From NCBI GenBank assembly GCA_036822015.1, contig DAISIL010000099.1, forward strand, positions 1 to 7,623: a DNA stretch of 7,623 bases. Direction: 5' to 3'. A program made the translations under genes and the position numbers. The notes beneath the pieces were generated by a model that was given only the letters and a program-made list of their open reading frames with translations, was not told where the DNA came from and searched no databases. The stretch comes from DAISIL01 sp036822015 (GTDB taxonomy: Bacteria > Bacteroidota > Bacteroidia > Cytophagales > Bernardetiaceae). Shown in pieces: positions 1 to 6,735 of this stretch. Numbering within the stretch: the first letter of the stretch is position 1; every line of letters starts with the position of its first letter.

Positions 1-384
1 CTCACCGCTTACGTAGGACAAAACGTAACCTTCCGCATCACGGGTACGCGCACAGCCGGCGACTATGACCTGGCTTTTGATAACTTCAAGGTCGAAGTAC
101 CGCCGACTTGCCCACCACCCACAGGGCTGGCTACCACTAGCGTAGCGGCTACATCGGCTTCGTTTAGTTGGAATGCCGTCGCGGGTGCTACCGGGGGTTA
201 TGCCTGGGTAGTCGTCCCGGCGGGTAATTCTCCAACTTCTACGACCGTCGCCAACGGTACGACGAGTGCTACCAGCACCACGGCTACTGGGCTGACCACC
301 GGAACGGCTTATGACTTCTACGTCAAGTCCAATTGTGGCGGCGACGGCGAAAGCCCCTGGGCAGGTCCCGTAAACTTCACCACT
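1..384 (+). repeat. Internal duplication, copy A (incomplete at window edge)
   Basis: This stretch encodes the end of a choice-of-anchor J domain plus an Fn3 domain. It recurs in frame at 763-1149. Bases 1-111 match 763-873 at all but two positions (the codon after the shared ACGCGCACA differs). The Fn3 part (112-384) is clearly more diverged but still recognisable, with shared blocks such as SFSWNA, TTSATSTTATGL and GTAYDFYV. Copy A lacks one codon relative to copy B, so the offset changes from 762 to 765 bp. Confidence 0.9.
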
Positions 385-1857
385 AGGCTATTGGCTGCTC
401 CCCCGTATAGCGAAGGCTTCGCCACGACGGGAACACCCGCTGGCTGGACAACCACCGGCTGGACAATCGGAAGCACCAGGGGAGCTACTGGTAACCCAGG
501 CAACAACATCTACAAGAACCTCTTCGGTACAGGTGTAAATCAGTCCGGATCCTTTACGCTCGTGGCAGTAGGACCTGTCGTCAGCGGCATGAACTTCAGC
601 TTCGACTATCAACTCACCAACTACAGCACGCCTTTTGGACCTCCGGCGGCGGGATCGGGTAACTTTGTCGTGGAGGTTTCGACGGACTTCGGGACCAATT
701 ACACCGCCCTCGAAACAGTCAATAACGACGGGGTGGCGGGCTGGCGCAACAAATCCTACCCACTCACCGCTTACGTAGGACAAAACGTAACCTTCCGCAT
801 CACGGGTACGCGCACAGATGGCGACTATGACCTGGCTTTTGATAACTTCAAGGTCGAAGTACCGCCGACTTGCGTAGCTCCCTCTGGTCTGACCAATACT
901 GGCGTAGCGGCCACTACGGCTTCGTTTAGTTGGAATGCCGAAGCCGGTGCAACCAACGGATACGCCTGGACGGTAGTAGCGACAGGAGCCACCCCGACAA
1001 CGGTGGGTGCCGTCGCTACGGGAACCACGAGTGCTACCAGCACCACAGCCACCGGACTGACCGCCGGAACGGCTTATGACTTCTACGTCAGGTCTAATTG
1101 TGGTGGAAACGGTGAAAGCACCTGGACGGGGCCATTGAATTTCAATACACCTCCGGCCAACGACCTCTGTGATGATGCCATCGACGTAACGGCCAACGTA
1201 AACGGCGCACCCGTAGCTGGCACTACCGTCGGATCAACCTTCGATAACGTCGGCACTTGCGGAGCATCCAACACCTCGCCAGGTGTCTGGTACAAGTTCA
1301 CGGCTACCGGAAATGGACAAGCGACGGTTTCTACTTGTGGGGCGGCTTCTTTCGATACCAAGTTGAGTGTCTTTACGGGAACCTGTGCCAGCCGTACTTG
1401 TGTGGGTGGCAACGACGACTTCACCGGCTGTACGGGTAGTACCTCCCAGTTGAGCTTTGCCACAACGGCCGGCACGACGTATTACATCCTCGTACATGGC
1501 TTTAATGCTGCTGTCGGCACTTTCAACCTCACCGTTACGCAGGTTATCTTCCCCGAGATCACGGTGGCAGCTATACCGGCCAGTGTCCTGGAAGATGCCG
1601 ATGTAAACAGCATCGACTTTGTCTTCTCGGCTTCGGTGGCTCCGGCTAGTGATCTGACGGTGAGCTTTACCGTAGGTGGTACGGCGACTTACAACGAGGA
1701 CTACATCGTGGCTCGCGGGGCGGCTTCTTTCACGGCCACCACGGGTACGGTCGTGATTCCGGCCGGACAGACACAGGCCGTCATCACGGTTCAGACCAAA
1801 AAAGACAGCATCATAGAACCCGATGAGACCATCATCCTGACGCTCCAAAACCCCTAA
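1..1857 (+). CDS. Secreted multidomain adhesin-like protein (choice-of-anchor J/Fn3 repeats, PPC-like, Calx-beta), 5' partial
   Basis: The frame starting at base 1 has no stop until TAA at 1855-1857, so 618 residues of a longer protein are visible and the start lies upstream. An apparent start at 391 is only an internal TTG. Domains in order: end of a choice-of-anchor J/MAM-like jelly roll (residues 1-35, ending in the FDNFKV motif), Fn3 (38-128), a complete second choice-of-anchor J domain (131-288, opening PYSEGF), a second Fn3 (292-383), a PPC-like beta-sandwich opening NDLCDDAI (384-514), and a Calx-beta domain (517-618, with the typical EDY and DETIILTL motifs). Composition is rich in Thr, Gly, Ala and Ser, as expected for a surface protein. 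Such proteins in Bacteroidota are exported and act in adhesion or as parts of large extracellular enzymes; a catalytic domain could lie upstream. The Calx-beta domain stops early and no type IX secretion C-terminal domain is seen. Exact function unknown. Confidence 0.85.
   Translation, partial: LTAYVGQNVTFRITGTRTAGDYDLAFDNFKVEVPPTCPPPTGLATTSVAATSASFSWNAVAGATGGYAWVVVPAGNSPTSTTVANGTTSATSTTATGLTTGTAYDFYVKSNCGGDGESPWAGPVNFTTRLLAAPPYSEGFATTGTPAGWTTTGWTIGSTRGATGNPGNNIYKNLFGTGVNQSGSFTLVAVGPVVSGMNFSFDYQLTNYSTPFGPPAAGSGNFVVEVSTDFGTNYTALETVNNDGVAGWRNKSYPLTAYVGQNVTFRITGTRTDGDYDLAFDNFKVEVPPTCVAPSGLTNTGVAATTASFSWNAEAGATNGYAWTVVATGATPTTVGAVATGTTSATSTTATGLTAGTAYDFYVRSNCGGNGESTWTGPLNFNTPPANDLCDDAIDVTANVNGAPVAGTTVGSTFDNVGTCGASNTSPGVWYKFTATGNGQATVSTCGAASFDTKLSVFTGTCASRTCVGGNDDFTGCTGSTSQLSFATTAGTTYYILVHGFNAAVGTFNLTVTQVIFPEITVAAIPASVLEDADVNSIDFVFSASVAPASDLTVSFTVGGTATYNEDYIVARGAASFTATTGTVVIPAGQTQAVITVQTKKDSIIEPDETIILTLQNP
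763..1149 (+). repeat. Internal duplication, copy B
   Basis: This is the second copy of the block at 1-384, in the same reading frame. The whole repeating unit appears to be one choice-of-anchor J domain plus one Fn3 domain, about 254-255 codons, and the full copy B unit would start near 391. More units may lie upstream of the window. Confidence 0.9.
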
Positions 1858-1887
1858 GCCCAATGGCTTCATGTGCTTTTGTGTGAT

Positions 1888-1928
1888 AAAATCCCCGCTG
1901 TGCCATTGGTGCAGCGGGGATTTTTTTT
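1888..1928 (+). terminator. Rho-independent terminator after the adhesin gene
   Basis: A perfect 13-bp stem pairs 1888-1900 (AAAATCCCCGCTG) with 1912-1924 (CAGCGGGGATTTT). The 11-nt loop can extend the stem with two G-T wobbles and CC/GG pairs. A run of eight T ends at 1928. It lies 31 bases after the adhesin stop codon, so it closes that transcription unit. The A-run on the 5' side gives only four T on the other strand, so any minus-strand activity would be weak. Confidence 0.93.
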
Positions 1929-1967
1929 GTTCGTTTTTGGACAAAGGTGTTCGTTTTCGGACAGGTG
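1928..1967. promoter_or_regulatory. Two tandem 16-bp dyads spaced exactly 20 bp apart (putative operator/enhancer)
   Basis: Site 1 is TGTTCGTTTTTGGACA at 1928-1943 and site 2 is TGTTCGTTTTCGGACA at 1948-1963. They agree at 15 of 16 bases. Site 2 is nearly palindromic (TGTTCG-N4-CGGACA, five of six positions symmetrical). A further half-site, TGTTCGTTT, lies at 1994-2002. A 20-bp period is about two helical turns, so bound dimers would face the same side of the DNA. The sites lie roughly 150 bp upstream of a -24/-12-like element and 175-210 bp upstream of the kinase start. The binding protein is unknown; an activator controlled by the downstream kinase is one inference. The first site abuts the terminator T-run. 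Confidence 0.5.
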
Positions 1968-2107
1968 ATGTCTCTTATTTTCGGGTGCGTTTTTGTTCGT
2001 TTAGGGGCGCAGCAAAAACTCACGATATGCTTTGTGGATGGTAAGCAATTAACAGGCAATGAATTAAAGAATTATCAACTATTCATCCTCAATGGCTAAT
2101 TTGGCTA

Positions 2108-2123
2108 TGGCAAGTTAGTTGTT
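2108..2123 (+). promoter_or_regulatory. Sigma-54-like -24/-12 promoter candidate upstream of the histidine kinase
   Basis: TGGCAAGTTAGTTGTT matches the sigma-54 consensus TGGCACG-N4-TTGCW at 10 of its 12 specified bases with exact spacing. The GG of the -24 element is at 2109-2110. The mismatches are A for C in the -24 box and T for C in the otherwise nearly invariant GC of the -12 box. Predicted transcription would begin near 2134, leaving only about 4 nt before the kinase ATG, so the message would be almost leaderless. That and the -12 mismatch keep confidence low. Confidence 0.35.
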
Positions 2124-2137
2124 ACCTACGCTCATGT

Positions 2138-3460
2138 ATGGGCATCAAAAATTTTCGTTTGCAGGTTACGGCCCGTGTGCTGGCACTTAGCTTAACGGTC
2201 TTCTTGCTTTCCTGGTTGTTGGGGCAGGGAGATCGCTATGTATATACCTCCGTTGGGGTGGGGGCTTTGTTGGTTTGGCAGGTGAGCAGCCTGATCCGTC
2301 GGGTGGAGTACACCAACCGTGAGGTAGCTAAGCTCTTAGATTCGATCCAAAACGATGATTTTTCTAACCTGTACAGGCCGCAAAGCGAAGGGCAGAGTTT
2401 TTCCGAACTGCAACGGGCCTTATCGCAAGTGGTGGATGCCTTTCGTCAGGCACGTGCCGAAAAAGAACTCCAGTATCATTACCTACGCACGGTGGTTCAG
2501 CATCTGGGCATCGGCATTTTGTCTTTTGATCGGGCAGGAGAGGTACAACTCGTCAATCATGTTGCCAAACGCCTTTTGCAGGTACGGCATCTGCGCCATC
2601 TCCACGAACTTAATCCTTCCCACAAAAACCTGGCACAGGTACTGCAATCCCTCAAAACAGGACAAAAAAACCTGGTGCATATCCAGACCGATTACGATCA
2701 GATCGAACTTTCTTTGTATGCCATCGAACTCACCTTCCAGGGCAAAGAATACGTGCTGGTAACGCTCCAAAATATCCACAATGAGCTAGAGGAAAAAGAG
2801 CTCACCGCCTGGCAGGATTTGGTGCGCGTCCTGACACACGAGATCATGAATGCCCTCACACCCATCGCCTCTTTGGCACAAAGCCTATCGACGCTTCCGC
2901 CCGAGGAGATCGCTGATTTTCGGCAGGCCGCCCAGACGATCGAACGGCGAAGCTATAGCTTGATGGCGTTCATTCAAGAGTTTCGACAACTGACCCAGCC
3001 GCTGCTCCCCCAGTACGACAAGGTACTGCTCCCCGATCTGATCCAATCCACCCTGGATGCCGTCCGTGAGGAGATCGAAAGGGACGGCATCCAGATCGAG
3101 GTGGACATACCCGAGGAGCATCTGCTACTAACTATCGACCTAAACCTGATTCAACAGGTACTCGAGCACCTCCTGCGCAATGCCGCCCAGGCACTCCTAC
3201 GCACGGATCAGCCCCAAAAGTTGATTCGGGTTTTTGCTGGGCAGGATCAAAAGAAACGCTTCACGATCACCATACAAGACAACGGCCCCGGCATCGCGGC
3301 AGAGGCCCTGCCCCGCCTCTTTATTCCGTTTTATACAACGCGCCCGGAGGGATCAGGCTTGGGGCTAAGCGTGGCCCGACGCATCATGCGCCACCACCAG
3401 GGGCAGCTATCGGTACACTCCGAATTGGGAAAAGGCGCAACTTTTGTGCTGCGTTTTTAA
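2138..3460 (+). CDS. NtrY-like membrane sensor histidine kinase
   Basis: The 440-residue protein should autophosphorylate a histidine and pass the phosphate to a response regulator. Two hydrophobic segments (about residues 10-29 and 34-50) anchor it in the inner membrane with almost no periplasmic sensor loop. A linker helix (55-110) leads to a PAS-like domain (about 110-215). The H box reads LTHEIMNALTPI with H234. The ATPase core has N348 (LRNAAQA), D381 (DNGPGI), the F box FIPFYTTR, and the G2 box GSGLGL at 405-410, so the kinase looks intact. The HEIMN-LTPI signature is typical of the NtrY-type group, which usually works with sigma-54-dependent regulators, but no regulator gene is in the window. 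The ATG at 2138 is chosen because the next upstream in-frame stop is TGA at 2060 and no usual start codon lies between. The phosphatase gene follows 36 bp downstream, perhaps in the same message. Signal and partner are unknown. Confidence 0.92.
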   Translation: MGIKNFRLQVTARVLALSLTVFLLSWLLGQGDRYVYTSVGVGALLVWQVSSLIRRVEYTNREVAKLLDSIQNDDFSNLYRPQSEGQSFSELQRALSQVVDAFRQARAEKELQYHYLRTVVQHLGIGILSFDRAGEVQLVNHVAKRLLQVRHLRHLHELNPSHKNLAQVLQSLKTGQKNLVHIQTDYDQIELSLYAIELTFQGKEYVLVTLQNIHNELEEKELTAWQDLVRVLTHEIMNALTPIASLAQSLSTLPPEEIADFRQAAQTIERRSYSLMAFIQEFRQLTQPLLPQYDKVLLPDLIQSTLDAVREEIERDGIQIEVDIPEEHLLLTIDLNLIQQVLEHLLRNAAQALLRTDQPQKLIRVFAGQDQKKRFTITIQDNGPGIAAEALPRLFIPFYTTRPEGSGLGLSVARRIMRHHQGQLSVHSELGKGATFVLRF

Positions 3461-3470
3461 AAAAAGTTAG

Positions 3471-3478
3471 TAAGTTTG
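3471..3478 (+). promoter_or_regulatory. TAnnTTTG -7 box candidate for the SpoIIE phosphatase gene
   Basis: TAAGTTTG matches the Bacteroidota -7 consensus TAnnTTTG. It sits in the short gap after the kinase stop, next to a T5-A7 tract (3454-3465) that could bend DNA. A TTTG at 3443-3446 could be the -33 box, but the spacing is a few bases longer than usual. If used, it would give a leader of roughly 12 nt before the ATG at 3497. Confidence 0.4.
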
Positions 3479-3496
3479 CTTGATCTTTCCTATCCT

Positions 3497-5605
3497 ATGA
3501 AGCGGCTTATCTTTCTTTTGCTAATCGGGCCTTGGTGTGGGCAGCTCCTTTTGGGGCAGTCGCTGGATAGTTTGCGGGCTTTGCTGGTCAGTCAGGAAAT
3601 CGTAGATACCCAATTTGTGATGAGCCTCAATACCTTAGCTACTCAACGTTGGGGCAGCGACCCTGATACGGCCCAGGCGTGGCTTCTGGCAGCAGCGCGT
3701 TATGCCGATGAGATTGGTTACACGAAGGGGCAGGCCATCACGTATAGCAAGCTCGGCTATGCCTACGGCGAGCAGGAGCAGTTTGAGCAAGCAAAGAAGT
3801 ATTACCAGCAAGCCCTCAAGCACTACCAAACCTTAGGCGCCTTTCCCGAACAGACGGACATCTACAATGCCTTAGGCAGAATCTACGACGAAACCGACGA
3901 CTATTACCAGGCGATCGAAGCCTACCTGGAGGCGCAAAGCCTGGCCGTGCAGTATGAGCAAACCCAAAAACTGGCCGTCATTCGGGGCAATCTCGGGGCA
4001 GTCTATGCTAAGACGGGGGAAATCGAAAAAGCACGGGATCTCTATCAGCAGTCCATCAGCGACTATGAACGCGCCGGACTACCCCAGGAAAATGCCAATA
4101 ACTACATCAACCTGGGCAACATCAACCAAAAAAATAACGACCTCTCACAAGCAGCCGATTACTACCAAAAAGCACTGGCGATTTTTGAACAAAAAAAAGA
4201 CCTCCGTGGGCAAGGCTTCGCTTACGCTAACCTGGGTAGCATTGCGTTACTCCGCGAAAACTTATCCGAAGCCTTAGGGCTTTATCGGAAATCGGTAGAT
4301 ATTTTTCAGCAAATCAATTATCAGCGAGGCTTAGCCATGAGCCAAACCCAGATCGGGATCAGTTTGCTACTCCTGCAACGCTATGCCCAGGCGGAGCAGC
4401 AACTCCTTGAAGGGCTAGCGGTTGCTGAGCGCGTTGGGGCAAAGGAAATCCTCAAAGATGCCCATTACTACCTCTCCCAATGTTACGAAGCACAGGGGCA
4501 GCACCAGAAGGCTTTGCAGTATTTTCATCGCTTTCATCGGATTCGCTTTGAGTTGATGGATCGCGAGAAGATCAAAGCCATCAACGAACTGGATACGCGC
4601 TATCGCATTGCCCAAAAAGAACAAGAATACCAGGTACGGCAAGAGCAAGCGCAACAAATGCACCAGGCCCAAATCGAACAAAAATTATCACTGATCGCCT
4701 TGGGGACGTTCATTATCATTGTCTTGTTTATTGGCGGGGTGCTGTTGTTTTTCAATCGTCAGGAAAACATCAAGATCAAAGAAGCAGTCATGCAACAGCA
4801 TAGCCAAATCAAGGCCCAGCATCAGGATTTGAGCTACAAAAACAACCTCATTCAGAGCAGCCTCTCTGCGGCTCGGATGATCCAGGAGGCTATCCTGCCC
4901 CCTCCCGAAAAGATGGCGCAGTATTTTGACGATCATTTTGTGCTTTCGTTGCCCAAAGATGTCGTTTCGGGTGATTTTTATTGGGCGGGTAAAGTACCTG
5001 GTACGTGTTATTTGGCGGCTGTGGATTGCACGGGACATGGTGTACCGGGGGCGTTTATGAGCATGATTGGCAATACCCTGCTCGATAAGATCATCCTCTT
5101 GCAGCGCGTCTCCGACCCTGGTCAGATTCTCGAACGCCTACACGAGGAGGTATCGCAGGCCTTGCACCAAAAAGAAAACGGCGAAAACAGCGGCATGGAC
5201 ATCTCCCTGGTAGCCATACAAGAGACCCAAGCCGAGCGTGTTCAGGTACAGTTTGCGGGTGCCAAACGCCCGTTGGCTTATTACACCCCCCAAAAAGAGT
5301 GGGGGCTGATCTCGGGAGATCGCCGACTGATTGGCGGAGATAGACCAGTGAAGATGCCCTTCACGACGCATACCCTTGATCTGCCAAAAGGGAGCATCTT
5401 GTATCTCTTTTCGGATGGCTTTGCCGATCAACACAACCACGAACGCCGAAAGTTTACGACCAAAGCCCTGCTCCAACTCTTGCAGCAGATTGCCCCCAAA
5501 CTCCCCCTACAAAAGCAACAGGCAGCCTTGCATAGTGCCTTTGCCTTACATCAAGGAAAAGAAGAGCAGCGCGATGATGTTTTGGTCGTGGCTTGCATGA
5601 TTTGA
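3497..5605 (+). CDS. Periplasmic TPR - transmembrane - SpoIIE/PP2C-type serine phosphatase
   Basis: The protein has 702 residues from the ATG at 3497. An in-frame TTG at 3476 lies inside the likely promoter, and the ATG opens directly onto a signal peptide (MKRLIFLLLIGPWCG..., cleavage near residue 21), so the ATG is preferred. About seven tetratricopeptide repeats follow (roughly 40-345), then a charged helical stretch, one membrane helix (397-420), a coiled coil (about 420-460), and a C-terminal SpoIIE/PP2C-like domain (about 470-702). Its metal-binding acidic residues are all present: D493 (VSGDFYW), D510 (VDCTGHG), D568 (GMDIS), D640 (LFSDG) and D693/D694 (RDDV). The layout places the TPRs in the periplasm and the phosphatase in the cytoplasm, so an envelope protein-protein signal could control serine/threonine dephosphorylation, classically of anti-sigma-antagonist (STAS) proteins. 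The substrate is not visible here. It may be cotranscribed with the kinase. Confidence 0.92.
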   Translation: MKRLIFLLLIGPWCGQLLLGQSLDSLRALLVSQEIVDTQFVMSLNTLATQRWGSDPDTAQAWLLAAARYADEIGYTKGQAITYSKLGYAYGEQEQFEQAKKYYQQALKHYQTLGAFPEQTDIYNALGRIYDETDDYYQAIEAYLEAQSLAVQYEQTQKLAVIRGNLGAVYAKTGEIEKARDLYQQSISDYERAGLPQENANNYINLGNINQKNNDLSQAADYYQKALAIFEQKKDLRGQGFAYANLGSIALLRENLSEALGLYRKSVDIFQQINYQRGLAMSQTQIGISLLLLQRYAQAEQQLLEGLAVAERVGAKEILKDAHYYLSQCYEAQGQHQKALQYFHRFHRIRFELMDREKIKAINELDTRYRIAQKEQEYQVRQEQAQQMHQAQIEQKLSLIALGTFIIIVLFIGGVLLFFNRQENIKIKEAVMQQHSQIKAQHQDLSYKNNLIQSSLSAARMIQEAILPPPEKMAQYFDDHFVLSLPKDVVSGDFYWAGKVPGTCYLAAVDCTGHGVPGAFMSMIGNTLLDKIILLQRVSDPGQILERLHEEVSQALHQKENGENSGMDISLVAIQETQAERVQVQFAGAKRPLAYYTPQKEWGLISGDRRLIGGDRPVKMPFTTHTLDLPKGSILYLFSDGFADQHNHERRKFTTKALLQLLQQIAPKLPLQKQQAALHSAFALHQGKEEQRDDVLVVACMI

Positions 5606-5657
5606 ACAAAAAGCAAAGAAATCACGCGATCATCTCAAGCGAAACGATAAAATTTGG

Positions 5658-5665
5658 TAGCTTTG
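5658..5665 (+). promoter_or_regulatory. TAnnTTTG -7 box candidate for mreBC
   Basis: TAGCTTTG matches the Bacteroidota -7 consensus and lies 34 bp before the mreB ATG, giving a predicted leader of about 28 nt. No convincing TTTG/TTG -33 box is seen at normal spacing. There is no terminator between the phosphatase stop (5605) and mreB, so readthrough is also possible. Confidence 0.4.
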
Positions 5666-5699
5666 CTGAACATTTTACTTCAACCCTTCGCAAAAAATC

Positions 5700-6725
5700 A
5701 TGGGAGTCTTTGATTGGTTTACAAATGACATTGCCATTGATCTCGGGACGGCCAATACGTTGATTATCCATAAGGGAAAAATCGTCGTTGATGAGCCGTC
5801 TATCATTGCTATCAACAAGCGAACTGGTAAAGTGATCGCCGTCGGAAAATCGGCGATGCAAATGCACGAAAAAACGCACGAAGACATCAAAACGGTACGT
5901 CCGCTTCGTGATGGTGTCATTGCAGACTTTGACGCAGCCGAGAAGATGATTAAGGAGTTTATCAAAGTCGTCATGAATGCCAACCGACGGCTCTTCAACA
6001 ACCAACACCGCATCGTGATCTGTATTCCTTCGGGTATCACGGAGGTAGAAAAAAAGGCTGTCAAGGAATCCTCCGAGCAGGCGGGCGGACGGGAGGTCTA
6101 TATGATTAAGGAACCCATTGCGGCTGCCATTGGCATCGGGATCGACATTGAAGAACCGACTGGCTCCATGCTCGTCGATATTGGTGGGGGGACAACGGAA
6201 ATTGCCGTGATCGCGCTCTCGGGCATCGTCTGCGATCAGTCGATACGGACGGCGGGCGATATTTTTAGTCGGGATATTTTGGAGTATATGCGCCGGCAGC
6301 ACAACCTCTTAATCGGAGAACGAACGGCCGAGCAGGTCAAGATTCATGTAGGATCGGCGATGTCCGAACTCGAAGACCCTCCGGAGGATTATTCCGTGCG
6401 GGGGCGCGACTTGATGACGGGTATCCCCAAGATTGTCAAAGTCTCGTACAGCGAAATTTCTTTTGCCATTGATAAGTCCATTTCTAAGATTGAGGAAGCC
6501 GTCCTGAAAGCCCTCGAGATGACACCTCCCGAGCTGGCCGCCGATATTTATGAGCGGGGCATCTACCTCACCGGTGGTGGGGCTTTGTTGCGCGGACTAG
6601 ATAAACGCCTGGCCATCAAGACCAAACTTCCCATACATATCGCCGAAGACCCCCTGCGTGCGGTGGTGCGCGGAACGGGCGTGGCCTTATCGGATGTGAA
6701 GAAGTACCGAGCAGTGCTTGTTTAA
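5700..6725 (+). CDS. mreB: Rod shape-determining protein MreB (bacterial actin)
   Basis: The 341-residue protein is close to the usual MreB length (about 335-350). MreB polymerises on ATP into membrane-bound filaments that guide the cell-wall elongation machinery. Actin-fold motifs are in place: phosphate-1 loop DLGTANT (residues 14-20), phosphate-2 loop DIGGGTTE (160-167), the EPIAAAIG connecting segment, and the adenosine-binding TGGGALLRG stretch (291-299). The N-terminus MGVFDWFTNDIAIDLG fits the short hydrophobic leader common in Bacteroidota MreB, which may bind the membrane. No Shine-Dalgarno sequence precedes the ATG, as is usual in this phylum. mreC follows 10 bp later, so the two are almost certainly one operon. 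Nothing looks truncated or unusual. Confidence 0.98.
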   Translation: MGVFDWFTNDIAIDLGTANTLIIHKGKIVVDEPSIIAINKRTGKVIAVGKSAMQMHEKTHEDIKTVRPLRDGVIADFDAAEKMIKEFIKVVMNANRRLFNNQHRIVICIPSGITEVEKKAVKESSEQAGGREVYMIKEPIAAAIGIGIDIEEPTGSMLVDIGGGTTEIAVIALSGIVCDQSIRTAGDIFSRDILEYMRRQHNLLIGERTAEQVKIHVGSAMSELEDPPEDYSVRGRDLMTGIPKIVKVSYSEISFAIDKSISKIEEAVLKALEMTPPELAADIYERGIYLTGGGALLRGLDKRLAIKTKLPIHIAEDPLRAVVRGTGVALSDVKKYRAVLV

Positions 6726-6735
6726 GTAAAAGGCT

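Noticed and set aside
388..1475. Minus-strand open frames opposite the repeated domains
   Set aside because: They are low-complexity (Val/Ala/Pro-rich) mirror images of the Thr/Gly-rich coding strand, and similar shadows recur over the duplicated segments.
391..1857. A separate gene starting at 391
   Set aside because: The codon at 391 is TTG, and the same frame is open back to base 1 with matching domain sequence, so this is the middle of a longer gene.
1234..1944. A 236-codon open frame on the minus strand
   Set aside because: It lies opposite well-supported PPC-like and Calx-beta coding sequence, crosses the terminator, and its translation shows no recognisable domain.
2026..2034. TATGCTTTG as a -7 promoter box for the kinase
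   Set aside because: It has three rather than two bases between TA and TTTG, so it does not fit the TAnnTTTG consensus, and it lies about 100 bp from the gene.
3476..3499. TTG at 3476 as the start of the phosphatase gene
   Set aside because: It would add seven residues before a good signal peptide and overlaps the TAnnTTTG motif. The ATG at 3497 begins directly with the MKRLIFLLL signal sequence.
5622..6302. A 226-codon open frame on the minus strand opposite mreB
   Set aside because: mreB is certain on the + strand and the antisense translation resembles no family I know; it is a codon-usage shadow.
6728..6733. AAAAGG as a Shine-Dalgarno site for mreC
   Set aside because: It ends only two bases before the ATG, too close for a normal ribosome binding site, and genes in this phylum rarely depend on one.
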